From contig CAJONH010000135.1 in the NCBI GenBank assembly GCA_905235825.1, forward strand, positions 1 through 5,763: a stretch of 5,763 nucleotides of DNA. Reading direction: 5' to 3'. The stretch comes from Candidatus Gastranaerophilales bacterium. GTDB taxonomy: Bacteria > Cyanobacteriota > Vampirovibrionia > Gastranaerophilales > Gastranaerophilaceae. The notes under the pieces are model-generated. The model worked only from the letters and a program-made list of their open reading frames with translations. It was not told the origin of the DNA and made no database searches. The translations under genes were made by a program, and so were the position numbers. Positions 1 through 5,672 of this stretch are shown here, in pieces; the first letter of the stretch is position 1; each line of letters begins with the position of its first letter.

Positions 1-2
1 AA

Positions 3-167
3 TTATCAAAGGATTTTGATTTTGTACGCACAGACTGGATGATTTTTCAAAATAAGATATATTTTGAAGAACTAACGTTTACTCCATTTTCAGGATTTAA
101 CAAATTTAATAATAAAAAAATCAATAAAAAACTTGGCGAATTATTAAATATAGGAGATAAAAATTGA
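3..167 (+). CDS. TupA-like ATP-grasp protein, C-terminal end (partial)
   Basis: This is the last 54 codons of a gene that begins left of the window, ending at TGA 165-167. The visible residues read FVRTDW, then NKIYFEELTFTPFSGF, then KLGELL near the end. This closely follows the C-terminal pattern of TupA-like ATP-grasp proteins (FVRVD..., GKIYFGELTF.P.sGf..F, ..lG). The acidic residues of the ELTF stretch belong to the metal/ATP-binding end of the fold. Family members are thought to ligate carboxylates to amines, for example in teichuronopeptide or surface-polysaccharide decoration. The true substrate here cannot be read. The stop codon overlaps the TTG start of the next gene (TTGA, 164-167), so the two are probably co-transcribed and translationally coupled. 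The N-terminal ATP-binding part is not visible. Family assignment is fairly sure and function is uncertain. Confidence 0.8.
   Translation, partial: LSKDFDFVRTDWMIFQNKIYFEELTFTPFSGFNKFNNKKINKKLGELLNIGDKN
152..167 (+). promoter_or_regulatory. Ribosome binding site and TTGA stop/start overlap
   Basis: AGGAG at 152-156 lies 7 bases before TTG at 164-166, an ideal Shine-Dalgarno spacing. The TTG overlaps the TGA stop (165-167) of the upstream ATP-grasp gene. This signal fixes the start of the small downstream gene: the next in-frame ATG is 42 codons later and would remove the whole N-terminal region. Confidence 0.75.
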
Positions 168-484
168 ATATTGAAAATATAGAAGGTTTGCAGAACAGGG
201 ATATTATTTCCTTATATGAAGAAATAATAGAAAGTCCCGACTATATTAGTCCGCACGTATGTTGTTATAGCAGCGGCAACATTCCGTATATGGATTGGGA
301 TTACTTTCCGAGTTCATCGCAAGTAAAATCATGGTCATCATCTTCAGGTACACGAGCAAATATTACAGGATACAGCTGGGATTACGTACGTTCTTTATGC
401 AATGCAAATTGTTCCCATACATGTACTTATGAAGGATATGCCTGTCAAGGATACGGTGTATATTATCGAAACGGCTGGAATTAG
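164..484 (+). CDS. Small Cys/Tyr/Trp/Ser-rich peptide, possible RiPP-like precursor
   Basis: I do not recognise this 106-residue protein. Residues 1-23 are a charged, helix-like segment containing NRDIISLYEEII, which resembles a leader peptide. Residues 24-106 are unlike a normal globular enzyme: rich in Ser, Tyr, Trp, Asn and Gly, with six cysteines at 33, 34, 79, 83, 87 and 94. There is a Ser run around 50-61 and WDY occurs twice (45-47 and 72-74). No signal peptide or membrane segment is seen. The start is TTG, supported by AGGAG 7 bases upstream and a 4-base overlap with the ATP-grasp stop codon. A leader-plus-unusual-core layout coupled to an ATP-grasp gene suggests a modified peptide. 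Alternatively it could be a small metal-binding or disulfide-bonded protein. Its C-terminal LC-x3-C-x2-TC-x-Y pattern recurs in the tail of the facing U32-like protein. That the gene is real is likely; its role is inference. Confidence 0.7.
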   Translation: MNIENIEGLQNRDIISLYEEIIESPDYISPHVCCYSSGNIPYMDWDYFPSSSQVKSWSSSSGTRANITGYSWDYVRSLCNANCSHTCTYEGYACQGYGVYYRNGWN

Positions 485-553
485 ATAATTCAGCCACTAT
501 TTTCGAGCTGTTTGAGTTATAATCTAATCGGATGTCGCAGCGGGTCAGCTTGC

Positions 554-1693
554 TCAACAAATACATACGGGTATTTCTCTTTTTTCGGCTTCTTCTAATT
601 GTCTTCTAAATAATTTTTCTATATTTTTGGCACATTTACTGCAATATAAACAAGTATTACCGCAAATTGAACCGCATAAATGTCCTTGTTTTATAAAATA
701 TTTAATATTCGGTAAAAGATTTTTTATATCTTTAATTTTAAATTGATTAAAAAACATATATGAATTAATGTGGTGAATAATAGAATTTATGCTTTCTTCA
801 TCTATATTTTTTGTATCATCAACACCTTTTAAATATAACAAATAAGACTTAATGCTTTTTTCACAATTCCATTTAAAATCTTCCCTGCCTGTCAATTTAA
901 ATTTTGTTATTCCGATTTTAGCGTACTCTTTTAGTTCCCAAGGGTATATAATTTGTGATTTACATAAATAAATGAAAGGATTTTTACCAATTAAATTCTC
1001 ACAGAATTTATTGTAATAAAGGTTTGATAAATATTTATCCTTTATGTTTATTGGTTTTCCCATAATTTCACAGCTGTGGTCAAAACGCATTGAACATCCG
1101 GAGATACAGCCTTCATTTACAATTAACTCCAAATCAATGTACGGATTATTCTTTCTTAAATTTTCAAGTAATTTAAAATTTTTATTAACATCGTGACTTG
1201 GAACTATCTGTTTTACAAAAGGATGAATACTGATAAATTGTTGATATTCTTTTATTAATTTAAATTCAAAACTTGTTGAAGCATATAAAGTAAAATATTT
1301 GTATTTTTCTGATAAATAACTTAAAAGTTTATGATTTGCAACACGAAGTTTATTTACTCCGATTGTTTTTAATTCGGATAATAAAGTATCAAGTTTTTCA
1401 AGTTCCCGAAGGAAATTTACATCTTCTAAAGGTAAGTTTTTAGGGTTATTGAGGTTATAAATAAAATCGACACCTTTATCAAGACTATACTTAATAAGGT
1501 CTTTCCAATAATTAAAATCGGAGCGTTCAGCCAAGTTATTTCTATACTGTTCAAAGATAGTAAATAATTCACAGGAAGAAGGCAGACTAAAATAAAAACT
1601 TGTTATTTTACTTTTTTCAACCTGATTGTTAATATCGATTATTTTGTTAATATCGTCTGTTGAGTATAGCATTGGTGCCGAAAATTCGTACAT
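554..1693 (-). CDS. U32-like protein with Cys-rich C-terminal tail
   Basis: This 379-residue protein has the layout of the U32 'peptidase' family. A TIM-barrel-like series includes IGVNKLRV (111-118), LYASTSFE (136-143, cf. the family's ASTQ), IVPSHDVN (163-170), NEGCISGC (193-200) and GITKFKLTGR (261-270, cf. the family's lKieGR). Studied relatives (RlhA, TrhP, UbiU/UbiV) are not proven proteases but take part in hydroxylation of RNA or ubiquinone; UbiU/UbiV carry a 4Fe-4S cluster. Likely cluster ligands here are among Cys196, 200, 208, 231 and 244. The classical HGALC motif is replaced by NEGC. A second group, Cys340, 344, 348, 351 and 354, plus a terminal CIC, is extra and may bind another cluster. 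The ATG start has AAAAGGA 8 bases upstream. The gene converges on the small Cys-rich peptide gene (69 bases between stops) and diverges from the XRE regulator. The substrate is unknown; a peptide modification role is only inferred. Confidence 0.75.
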   Translation of the reverse strand: MYEFSAPMLYSTDDINKIIDINNQVEKSKITSFYFSLPSSCELFTIFEQYRNNLAERSDFNYWKDLIKYSLDKGVDFIYNLNNPKNLPLEDVNFLRELEKLDTLLSELKTIGVNKLRVANHKLLSYLSEKYKYFTLYASTSFEFKLIKEYQQFISIHPFVKQIVPSHDVNKNFKLLENLRKNNPYIDLELIVNEGCISGCSMRFDHSCEIMGKPINIKDKYLSNLYYNKFCENLIGKNPFIYLCKSQIIYPWELKEYAKIGITKFKLTGREDFKWNCEKSIKSYLLYLKGVDDTKNIDEESINSIIHHINSYMFFNQFKIKDIKNLLPNIKYFIKQGHLCGSICGNTCLYCSKCAKNIEKLFRRQLEEAEKREIPVCIC

Positions 1694-1701
1694 GTTATGT
1701 T

Positions 1702-1708
1702 TCCTTTT
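1702..1708 (-). promoter_or_regulatory. Ribosome binding site of the U32-like gene
   Basis: On the minus strand AAAAGGA lies 8 bases before the ATG at 1693-1691. It is a good Shine-Dalgarno match and decides this start codon. Confidence 0.7.
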
Positions 1709-1719
1709 CTTTTGTATTC

Positions 1720-1737
1720 GGTAGACTCAAGTCTACC
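1720..1737. repeat. 8-bp inverted repeat in the U32-like gene leader
   Basis: GGTAGACT (1720-1727) and AGTCTACC (1730-1737) are perfect inverted copies with a 2-base centre. The stem lies between the minus-strand terminator and the Shine-Dalgarno of the U32-like gene. It has no T-run on either side, so it is not a terminator. It may be an RNA leader hairpin, a protein-binding palindrome or a dispersed intergenic repeat; the sequence alone does not decide. Confidence 0.5.
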
Positions 1738-1754
1738 CTACAGCTGAAATCCGC

Positions 1755-1778
1755 AAAAAAAGCGGGCGGATTGCCCGC
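1755..1778 (-). terminator. Intrinsic terminator within the U32-like gene leader, possible attenuator
   Basis: Read on the minus strand: a 6-bp all-GC stem GCGGGC / GCCCGC (1778-1773 with 1767-1762), a 5-base loop AATCC, then seven uninterrupted T (1761-1755). This is a textbook Rho-independent terminator. It sits before, not after, a minus-strand gene: the U32-like start codon is about 60 bases further on, and no minus-strand gene ends just upstream. A competing stem is available: AATCCGC (minus strand of 1772-1766) can pair with GCGGATT (minus strand of 1754-1748), which uses the terminator loop and 3' arm. The two folds exclude each other, as in attenuators. Alternatively the terminator simply ends a small RNA. 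Confidence 0.75.
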
Positions 1779-1882
1779 ATTACTACGTAAATATAGAATT
1801 TAAAAAACTTGATTTAATACTTACATATTTTCATAGTTTACTTCATATATATTCAGAAATTCAGACTGATATATTGGTTATT
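1755..1882 (-). ncRNA. Putative terminated leader RNA or small RNA
   Basis: A near-consensus minus-strand promoter predicts a start near 1882, and the intrinsic terminator ends at about 1755, giving an RNA of roughly 128 bases if transcription stops there. The stretch has no convincing reading frame; the best is a six-codon ATG frame (MKICKY) without a ribosome site. Read-through would produce the mRNA of the U32-like gene with a leader of about 190 bases. I see no known riboswitch core in it. The boundaries are inferred from promoter and terminator only. Confidence 0.35.
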
Positions 1883-1904
1883 ATCACCAATATATCAGTC
1901 TGAA
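1860..1904. promoter_or_regulatory. Perfect 19-bp palindrome, likely operator for the XRE regulator
   Basis: The arm at 1860-1878 and its exact reverse complement at 1886-1904 are separated by 7 bases. The right arm covers the -10 and half the spacer of the minus promoter and reaches into the -35 of the plus promoter. The predicted minus transcript starts inside the loop, so the palindrome is not transcribed whole as a hairpin from that promoter, which favours a DNA-level role. An ATTCAGA direct repeat (1851-1857 and 1859-1865) overlaps its left edge. XRE/Cro-CI proteins commonly bind such dyads beside their own gene. That the neighbouring XRE protein is the ligand is inference. Confidence 0.65.
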
Positions 1905-1917
1905 AAAATTTTGTCAA
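1889..1917 (-). promoter_or_regulatory. Sigma70-type promoter toward the U32-like gene
   Basis: On the minus strand a perfect -35 TTGACA (1917-1912) is followed by a 17-base spacer and a -10 TATATT (1894-1889). The expected start point is near 1882. It is the strongest promoter match I find in the window. The -10 lies within the right arm of the 19-bp palindrome, so binding there should block it. Confidence 0.7.
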
Positions 1918-1927
1918 CTATTATAAT
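1900..1927 (+). promoter_or_regulatory. Promoter of the XRE regulator gene
   Basis: A perfect -10 TATAAT (1922-1927) follows a 4-of-6 -35 CTGAAA (1900-1905) with a 16-base spacer. The predicted start is about 1934-1935, at the ATG itself. The -35 overlaps the right palindrome arm and the whole element overlaps the divergent minus promoter, so the two cannot easily be occupied together. Confidence 0.55.
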
Positions 1928-1934
1928 AGTTTCT

Positions 1935-2171
1935 ATGAATAATAAAATAGATGAAATACATAAAAAAATATGTTTAAAAATAAAAATGGAACGAACAAAA
2001 AGGAATTGGTCGCAAATACAGCTGGCAGATTTTGCAAAAATCAATAAAAATACAGTCGGAGCAATTGAGCGAAATGAAAATTCACCGACACTATATATGC
2101 TTTTAAAAATTGCAGCTGCTTTTGATACAACGATATCAGAGCTTACGGATACATCAAGACTGGAATTATAA
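1935..2171 (+). CDS. XRE/Cro-CI family HTH transcriptional regulator
   Basis: This 78-residue protein is almost entirely one HTH_3 domain (about residues 12-70). WSQIQLADFAKINKNTVGAI (25-44) is the helix-turn-helix with its recognition helix, followed by the family's ERNENSPTLYMLLKIAAAFD stretch. There is no room for a sensor domain, so it is likely a small dimeric DNA-binding repressor or activator. I chose ATG 1935; an upstream in-frame TTG at 1911 would add eight residues but precedes the predicted start of transcription. Neither start has a Shine-Dalgarno. TATAAT at 1922-1927 puts the 5' end at or one base before the ATG, suggesting a leaderless mRNA. The gene is divergent from the U32-like gene across the 19-bp palindrome, which implies self-control and control of that neighbour. 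A hairpin follows the stop. Confidence 0.85.
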   Translation: MNNKIDEIHKKICLKIKMERTKRNWSQIQLADFAKINKNTVGAIERNENSPTLYMLLKIAAAFDTTISELTDTSRLEL

Positions 2172-2190
2172 AAAATAAATATTAAAGGAC

Positions 2191-2213
2191 GAAAGGGGCT
2201 TTTCGCCCCTTTC
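2191..2213 (+). terminator. Stem-loop downstream of the XRE gene, likely terminator
   Basis: GAAAGGGGC (2191-2199) pairs perfectly with GCCCCTTTC (2205-2213) around a 5-base loop, a 9-bp stem 19 bases after the XRE stop codon. The plus-strand T-tract is weak (TTTCC, then interrupted). The minus side is followed by a T-rich stretch, so it may work better on minus-strand transcripts or in both directions. Position favours insulation of the XRE gene from aspS. Confidence 0.6.
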
Positions 2214-2302
2214 CGATCTAAATTTACGAACTTAATGCAACATTTTTAGCTGCTGTTTATATAATTCCCGTTTTTCCATTATTTTAACAACATAAATTGG
2301 AG

Positions 2303-2331
2303 TTGAAAAAATAATTTTTTTGATTTAAATT
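2303..2331 (+). promoter_or_regulatory. Possible promoter of aspS
   Basis: TTGAAA (2303-2308), a 17-base spacer and TAAATT (2326-2331) give a plausible sigma70 promoter with a short leader before ATG 2363. TATAGT at 2337-2342 is an alternative -10 but has no good -35. The region is very AT-rich, so chance matches are likely. Confidence 0.3.
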
Positions 2332-2362
2332 TTACTTATAGTGAGAGAACAGGAAAAGAATT

Positions 2363-4141
2363 ATGTTAACAACAACATCAATGAAAACGCACGGATGCGG
2401 AGAAGTAACCAAAAATGAAATAGGAAAAGAAATCACAATAGCAGGCTGGGTATCTGCCGTTAGAGATTTAGGCGGTATTATATTTGTAGAAGTAAGAGAT
2501 AAATCAGGCTTATTTCAATTAGTATCAGACCCTTCCAAAAATCCGGAGGTTTATGATGTTTTCCAAAAATTAAGAGATGAATTTGTTATAAAAGCTACGG
2601 GAAAAGTTTCATTAAGACCTGAAGAAACTTTTAATGAAAAATTAGCTACGGGAGAAATTGAAGTATATCCTACATCACTTGAAATTTTATCAACTTCTGC
2701 GGTTTTACCTTTCCCTTTAAATGCGGAAGATGTATCGGAAGATGTAAGGTTAAAATACCGCTATTTGGATTTAAGACAAGAAAAAGTTTTAAATTGTCTA
2801 AAATTAAGACACAATATAGTTAAGACCATTCGTAAATATTTGGACGAACATAATTTTATGGAGGTTGAAACTCCGATATTAATTAAAACAACACCTGAAG
2901 GTGCAAGAGATTACCTCGTTCCAAGCAGAGTTCAACCGGGAAAATTTTATGCACTGCCTCAATCACCTCAAATTTTTAAGCAATTATTAATGGTAGGCGG
3001 TATTGAAAGATATTATCAAATAGCGAAGTGTTTCCGTGACGAAGATTTAAGAGCTGACCGTCAGCCTGAATTTACGCAGGTTGATATGGAAATGTCATTT
3101 GTTGAACAACAGGACATTATGAATATGGTAGAAGGTCTTTTAAAAGAAGTATTCCGTCTTGTTGATTATGAAACTCCGGATAAACTTCCGGTTATGACAT
3201 ATCAAGAAGCTATGGATAAATACGGAAGTGACCGTCCTGATGTTCGTTTCGGCTTAGAACTTTTTGATATCGGTGATATCATAATGAATTCTAACTTTGA
3301 TATTGTAAAGGATGTTCTTAAAAAAGGCGGTATCGTTAGAGGTATTAAAATCGAAGGCGGTGCAAAGTATTCAAGAAAAGAACTTGATGATATTACAAAA
3401 CTTGCAATTTCTTATGGTGCAAAAGCACTTGCAAACATTATTTATTTGGAAGACGGAACGGCAAAATCTCCCGTATTAAAATTTGTATCGGAAGAACAAG
3501 CTAAACAAATTCAGGAGAGAGCCGGTGCAAAAGCAGGCGATATTATATTCTTTGTAGCCGATAAACCGAAAGTTACTTATGATGTAATGGGAAGATTAAG
3601 ACTCTGGTTCGGAGATAAATTGGGATTAATTGACCCGAATGCACATGCTCTTTTATGGATTGTAGATTTCCCGATGTTTGAATACTCTGAGGAAGATAAC
3701 AGATATGTATCAGTTCACCATCCGTTTACAATGCCTAATAAAGAAGATATAGACAAAATGGAAACAGATCCTGCTCATTGCCGTTCAATTGCTTATGATA
3801 TAGTATATAACGGTAACGAATTAGGCGGAGGAAGTGTAAGAATACACGACGGAGAAATTCAAAAGCGTGTATTTAAAGCATTAGGATTATCGGAAGAAGA
3901 AACACAAGAAAAATTCGGATTTATGATTAATGCATTCAGATACGGAACACCGCCGCATGCCGGTTTGGCATTAGGATTGGACAGAGTTGTAGCATTACTT
4001 GCAAAAACAAATTCAATTCGTGATGTTATAGCATTTCCGAAGAATTCAAATGCAAAATGTTTAATGACGGATGCTCCTGCTGTTGCAACAGAAGAACAGC
4101 TGCGTGAGCTTCATTTAAGATTAACGGTTAAAACAAACTAA
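2363..4141 (+). CDS. aspS: Aspartate-tRNA ligase (AspRS), class IIb
   Basis: This cytoplasmic enzyme charges tRNA-Asp with aspartate using ATP. At 592 residues it has full bacterial length. An N-terminal OB-fold anticodon-binding domain (about 8-110) is followed by the class II catalytic core. The core carries the flipping-loop region TPEGARDYLVPSR (177-189), motif 2 beginning FRDEDLRADRQPEFTQ (224-239) and motif 3 GLALGLDR (534-541). The core is interrupted by the bacterial GAD insertion (about 295-410). Near the C-terminus are GGGSVRIH (488-495) and the conserved IRDVIAFPK (552-560). Leu36 in RDLGG lies where E. coli has Leu30; non-discriminating enzymes tend to have His there, so this copy looks Asp-specific. 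ATG 2363 has AGGAAAAG (2351-2358) upstream; the second Met (residue 7) is a less likely start. dnaA follows in the same direction after 66 bases. Confidence 0.97.
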   Translation: MLTTTSMKTHGCGEVTKNEIGKEITIAGWVSAVRDLGGIIFVEVRDKSGLFQLVSDPSKNPEVYDVFQKLRDEFVIKATGKVSLRPEETFNEKLATGEIEVYPTSLEILSTSAVLPFPLNAEDVSEDVRLKYRYLDLRQEKVLNCLKLRHNIVKTIRKYLDEHNFMEVETPILIKTTPEGARDYLVPSRVQPGKFYALPQSPQIFKQLLMVGGIERYYQIAKCFRDEDLRADRQPEFTQVDMEMSFVEQQDIMNMVEGLLKEVFRLVDYETPDKLPVMTYQEAMDKYGSDRPDVRFGLELFDIGDIIMNSNFDIVKDVLKKGGIVRGIKIEGGAKYSRKELDDITKLAISYGAKALANIIYLEDGTAKSPVLKFVSEEQAKQIQERAGAKAGDIIFFVADKPKVTYDVMGRLRLWFGDKLGLIDPNAHALLWIVDFPMFEYSEEDNRYVSVHHPFTMPNKEDIDKMETDPAHCRSIAYDIVYNGNELGGGSVRIHDGEIQKRVFKALGLSEEETQEKFGFMINAFRYGTPPHAGLALGLDRVVALLAKTNSIRDVIAFPKNSNAKCLMTDAPAVATEEQLRELHLRLTVKTN

Positions 4142-4152
4142 AATATTATTAA

Positions 4153-4184
4153 CAGCCCTTTGGTATATATATGCCTCAGGGCTG
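4153..4184 (+). terminator. Hairpin between aspS and dnaA
   Basis: CAGCCCT (4153-4159) pairs with AGGGCTG (4178-4184). Inside, after a 2x2 mismatch, 4162-4166 pairs with 4171-4175 (one G-T pair) around a 4-base loop. It starts 12 bases after the aspS stop. No T-run follows, so it is a poor intrinsic terminator. It may instead protect the aspS mRNA 3' end, or act as a DNA palindrome beside the dnaA promoter, whose extended -10 TG forms its right edge. Confidence 0.45.
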
Positions 4185-4191
4185 ATATAAT
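4183..4191 (+). promoter_or_regulatory. Extended -10 promoter of dnaA
   Basis: TGATATAAT is a perfect extended -10 (TG-n-TATAAT), which can work without a good -35; none is seen at 16-18 bases. The predicted start is near 4198, ten bases before ATG 4208. It implies dnaA is transcribed from its own promoter besides any read-through from aspS, and argues against the upstream TTG (4160) as start codon. Confidence 0.5.
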
Positions 4192-4207
4192 AAAAAGAAA
4201 TAAGGTA

Positions 4208-5620
4208 ATGGAAGACTCAATAATTAAAGACATTTGGGATAAAGTTCTTGAAATTTTAAAGGACAAAATTGTTGCAACCTCGTATAATTCGTGGGTGGTA
4301 CCGTTAGTACCTCATTCTTTCGAGGATAATTGTTTTTGCGTACTTACGGGGAATAATCTTGCCGTAGAGTTGTTGAATAAAGATAAAAAGAAAATTATAT
4401 CGGCACTTTCACAAGTTTGTAATAAAGAAGTTTTGTTTAAAGTTGTATATGATGAAGAACTAAGAAAAAAGATTGAAGCTGAGCAAAAAAAGGCAAAAAA
4501 AGAGGAAGACAAAGAATATATAAAAAATCTGGAGAACAGACCTAAACCTTCAAAATACGATGGTTTAATGCAAATGCAATCGGATTGTCATTTAAACCTA
4601 AAATATAAGTTCGAAAATTTTGTTGTTGGAGCGAATAATAAATTTGCATACGCAGCAGCTATTGAGGTAGCAAATAAACCGGGGCAGAAATTTAATCCTT
4701 TATTTATATACGGAGGTTCAGGGCTGGGAAAGACTCATTTATTACAGGCTATTGGGGCTGATATTATGTTCCATAAGCAAAATTTAAAAGTAAAGTACAT
4801 AAAAACGGAAGAATTTATAAATGACCTTATAAATTCTATATATTCAGGAGCTGATAAAGCAAATGACCGCAATAAAAAGATGAATGATTTCAGAAATAAA
4901 TACAGAAAAGTCGATGTACTGTTAATAGATGACATTCAATTAATAGAAGGCAAAGAAAGAACGGAAGAAGAAATTTTTAATACATTTGACAGTCTGTATA
5001 ATTCAGGGAAACAAATAGTAATTACGTCTGACAGACCGCCTGAAGAATTAAAAAATTCTCCTGACAGATTAAAATCAAGATTTCAAATGGGTTTATTGGC
5101 AGATGTTCAAGTTCCCGATACAGAAACAAGAATGGCGATATTAAAAAAACTTGCAGAGGACAGTAATACAAAACTGCCTCAGGATGTAACCGCATTTTTA
5201 GCTTCCGTATACAATAAGAATATAAGAGAGTTAGAGGGAGCATTTAACAGGGTCAGTGCATTTACATCAATTAATGAACTTCCTGTTAATATCGATACAG
5301 TAAAAAAAATTATAGGCTATAAAGAAAACAGAAAACCTGTAACTATGTCAGGAATAATAGACATAGTAGCCGGATATTACAATGTTTCCGTTTCAGATAT
5401 AAAAAGCAGCAGCAGGGAAGCAGGTATAGCGAAGGCAAGAAATATTGCAGCATATTTAATAAGAGAAATGACAGATGACAGTTTTCCTGCAATAGGTGTT
5501 TGTTTCAACCGCAAACATACGACTATAATGCATTCTTATGACAAAATAAAATCAGATATTGCTACAGACAGAAGAATAGCTCAAGAAATTCGGGAAATAA
5601 CGGATAAAATCAATATATAA
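4208..5620 (+). CDS. dnaA: Chromosomal replication initiator protein DnaA
   Basis: DnaA binds DnaA boxes at the origin, oligomerises with ATP and melts the DNA. The 470-residue product has all four domains. Domain I (1-85) opens with IWDKVLEILKD...YNSWVVPL. Domain II (about 85-125) is a short Lys/Glu-rich linker. Domain III is AAA+ with Walker A GGSGLGKT (169-176), Walker B VLLIDDIQ (237-244), sensor 1 IVITSDRPP (270-278), the Arg finger in RLKSRF (287-292) and sensor 2 NIRELEGAFNR (338-348). Domain IV (about 380-470) is the helix-turn-helix with signature CFNRKHTTIMHS (432-443). Lys replaces the usual Asp of GGRDHTT, a base-contacting position in E. coli (Asp433). The start ATG 4208 has AAGG close upstream; a TTG at 4160 would add 16 residues unlike DnaA and lies inside the hairpin. 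dnaN does not follow within the window. Confidence 0.97.
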   Translation: MEDSIIKDIWDKVLEILKDKIVATSYNSWVVPLVPHSFEDNCFCVLTGNNLAVELLNKDKKKIISALSQVCNKEVLFKVVYDEELRKKIEAEQKKAKKEEDKEYIKNLENRPKPSKYDGLMQMQSDCHLNLKYKFENFVVGANNKFAYAAAIEVANKPGQKFNPLFIYGGSGLGKTHLLQAIGADIMFHKQNLKVKYIKTEEFINDLINSIYSGADKANDRNKKMNDFRNKYRKVDVLLIDDIQLIEGKERTEEEIFNTFDSLYNSGKQIVITSDRPPEELKNSPDRLKSRFQMGLLADVQVPDTETRMAILKKLAEDSNTKLPQDVTAFLASVYNKNIRELEGAFNRVSAFTSINELPVNIDTVKKIIGYKENRKPVTMSGIIDIVAGYYNVSVSDIKSSSREAGIAKARNIAAYLIREMTDDSFPAIGVCFNRKHTTIMHSYDKIKSDIATDRRIAQEIREITDKINI

Positions 5621-5672
5621 TTAATTTTATGATTAAAAATAGTAAAAATTTAAACAGAATAAATCGTCCGAA

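Noticed and set aside
480..528. ATTAGAT/ATCTAAT dyad between the convergent genes as a terminator
   Set aside because: Seven AT-rich pairs around a 35-base loop and no T-run; too weak to support.
363..566. Minus-strand frame of 67 codons opposite the small Cys-rich peptide gene
   Set aside because: It overlaps a plus-strand gene with an ideal ribosome site and overlaps the end of the U32-like gene; composition looks like an antisense shadow.
1881..1889. TTATCACCA as a DnaA box
   Set aside because: It does not match TTATNCACA at the 3' half, is single, and lies within the palindrome.
2232..2279. Minus-strand mini-ORF of 15 codons (MEKRELYKQQLKMLH) between the XRE gene and aspS, followed by the 2191-2213 hairpin
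   Set aside because: No Shine-Dalgarno, no convincing promoter, and too short to judge; the hairpin is explained by the XRE gene end.
4160..4207. TTG 4160 as start of dnaA
   Set aside because: The extra 16 residues do not resemble DnaA, the codon lies inside a hairpin and upstream of the predicted transcription start.
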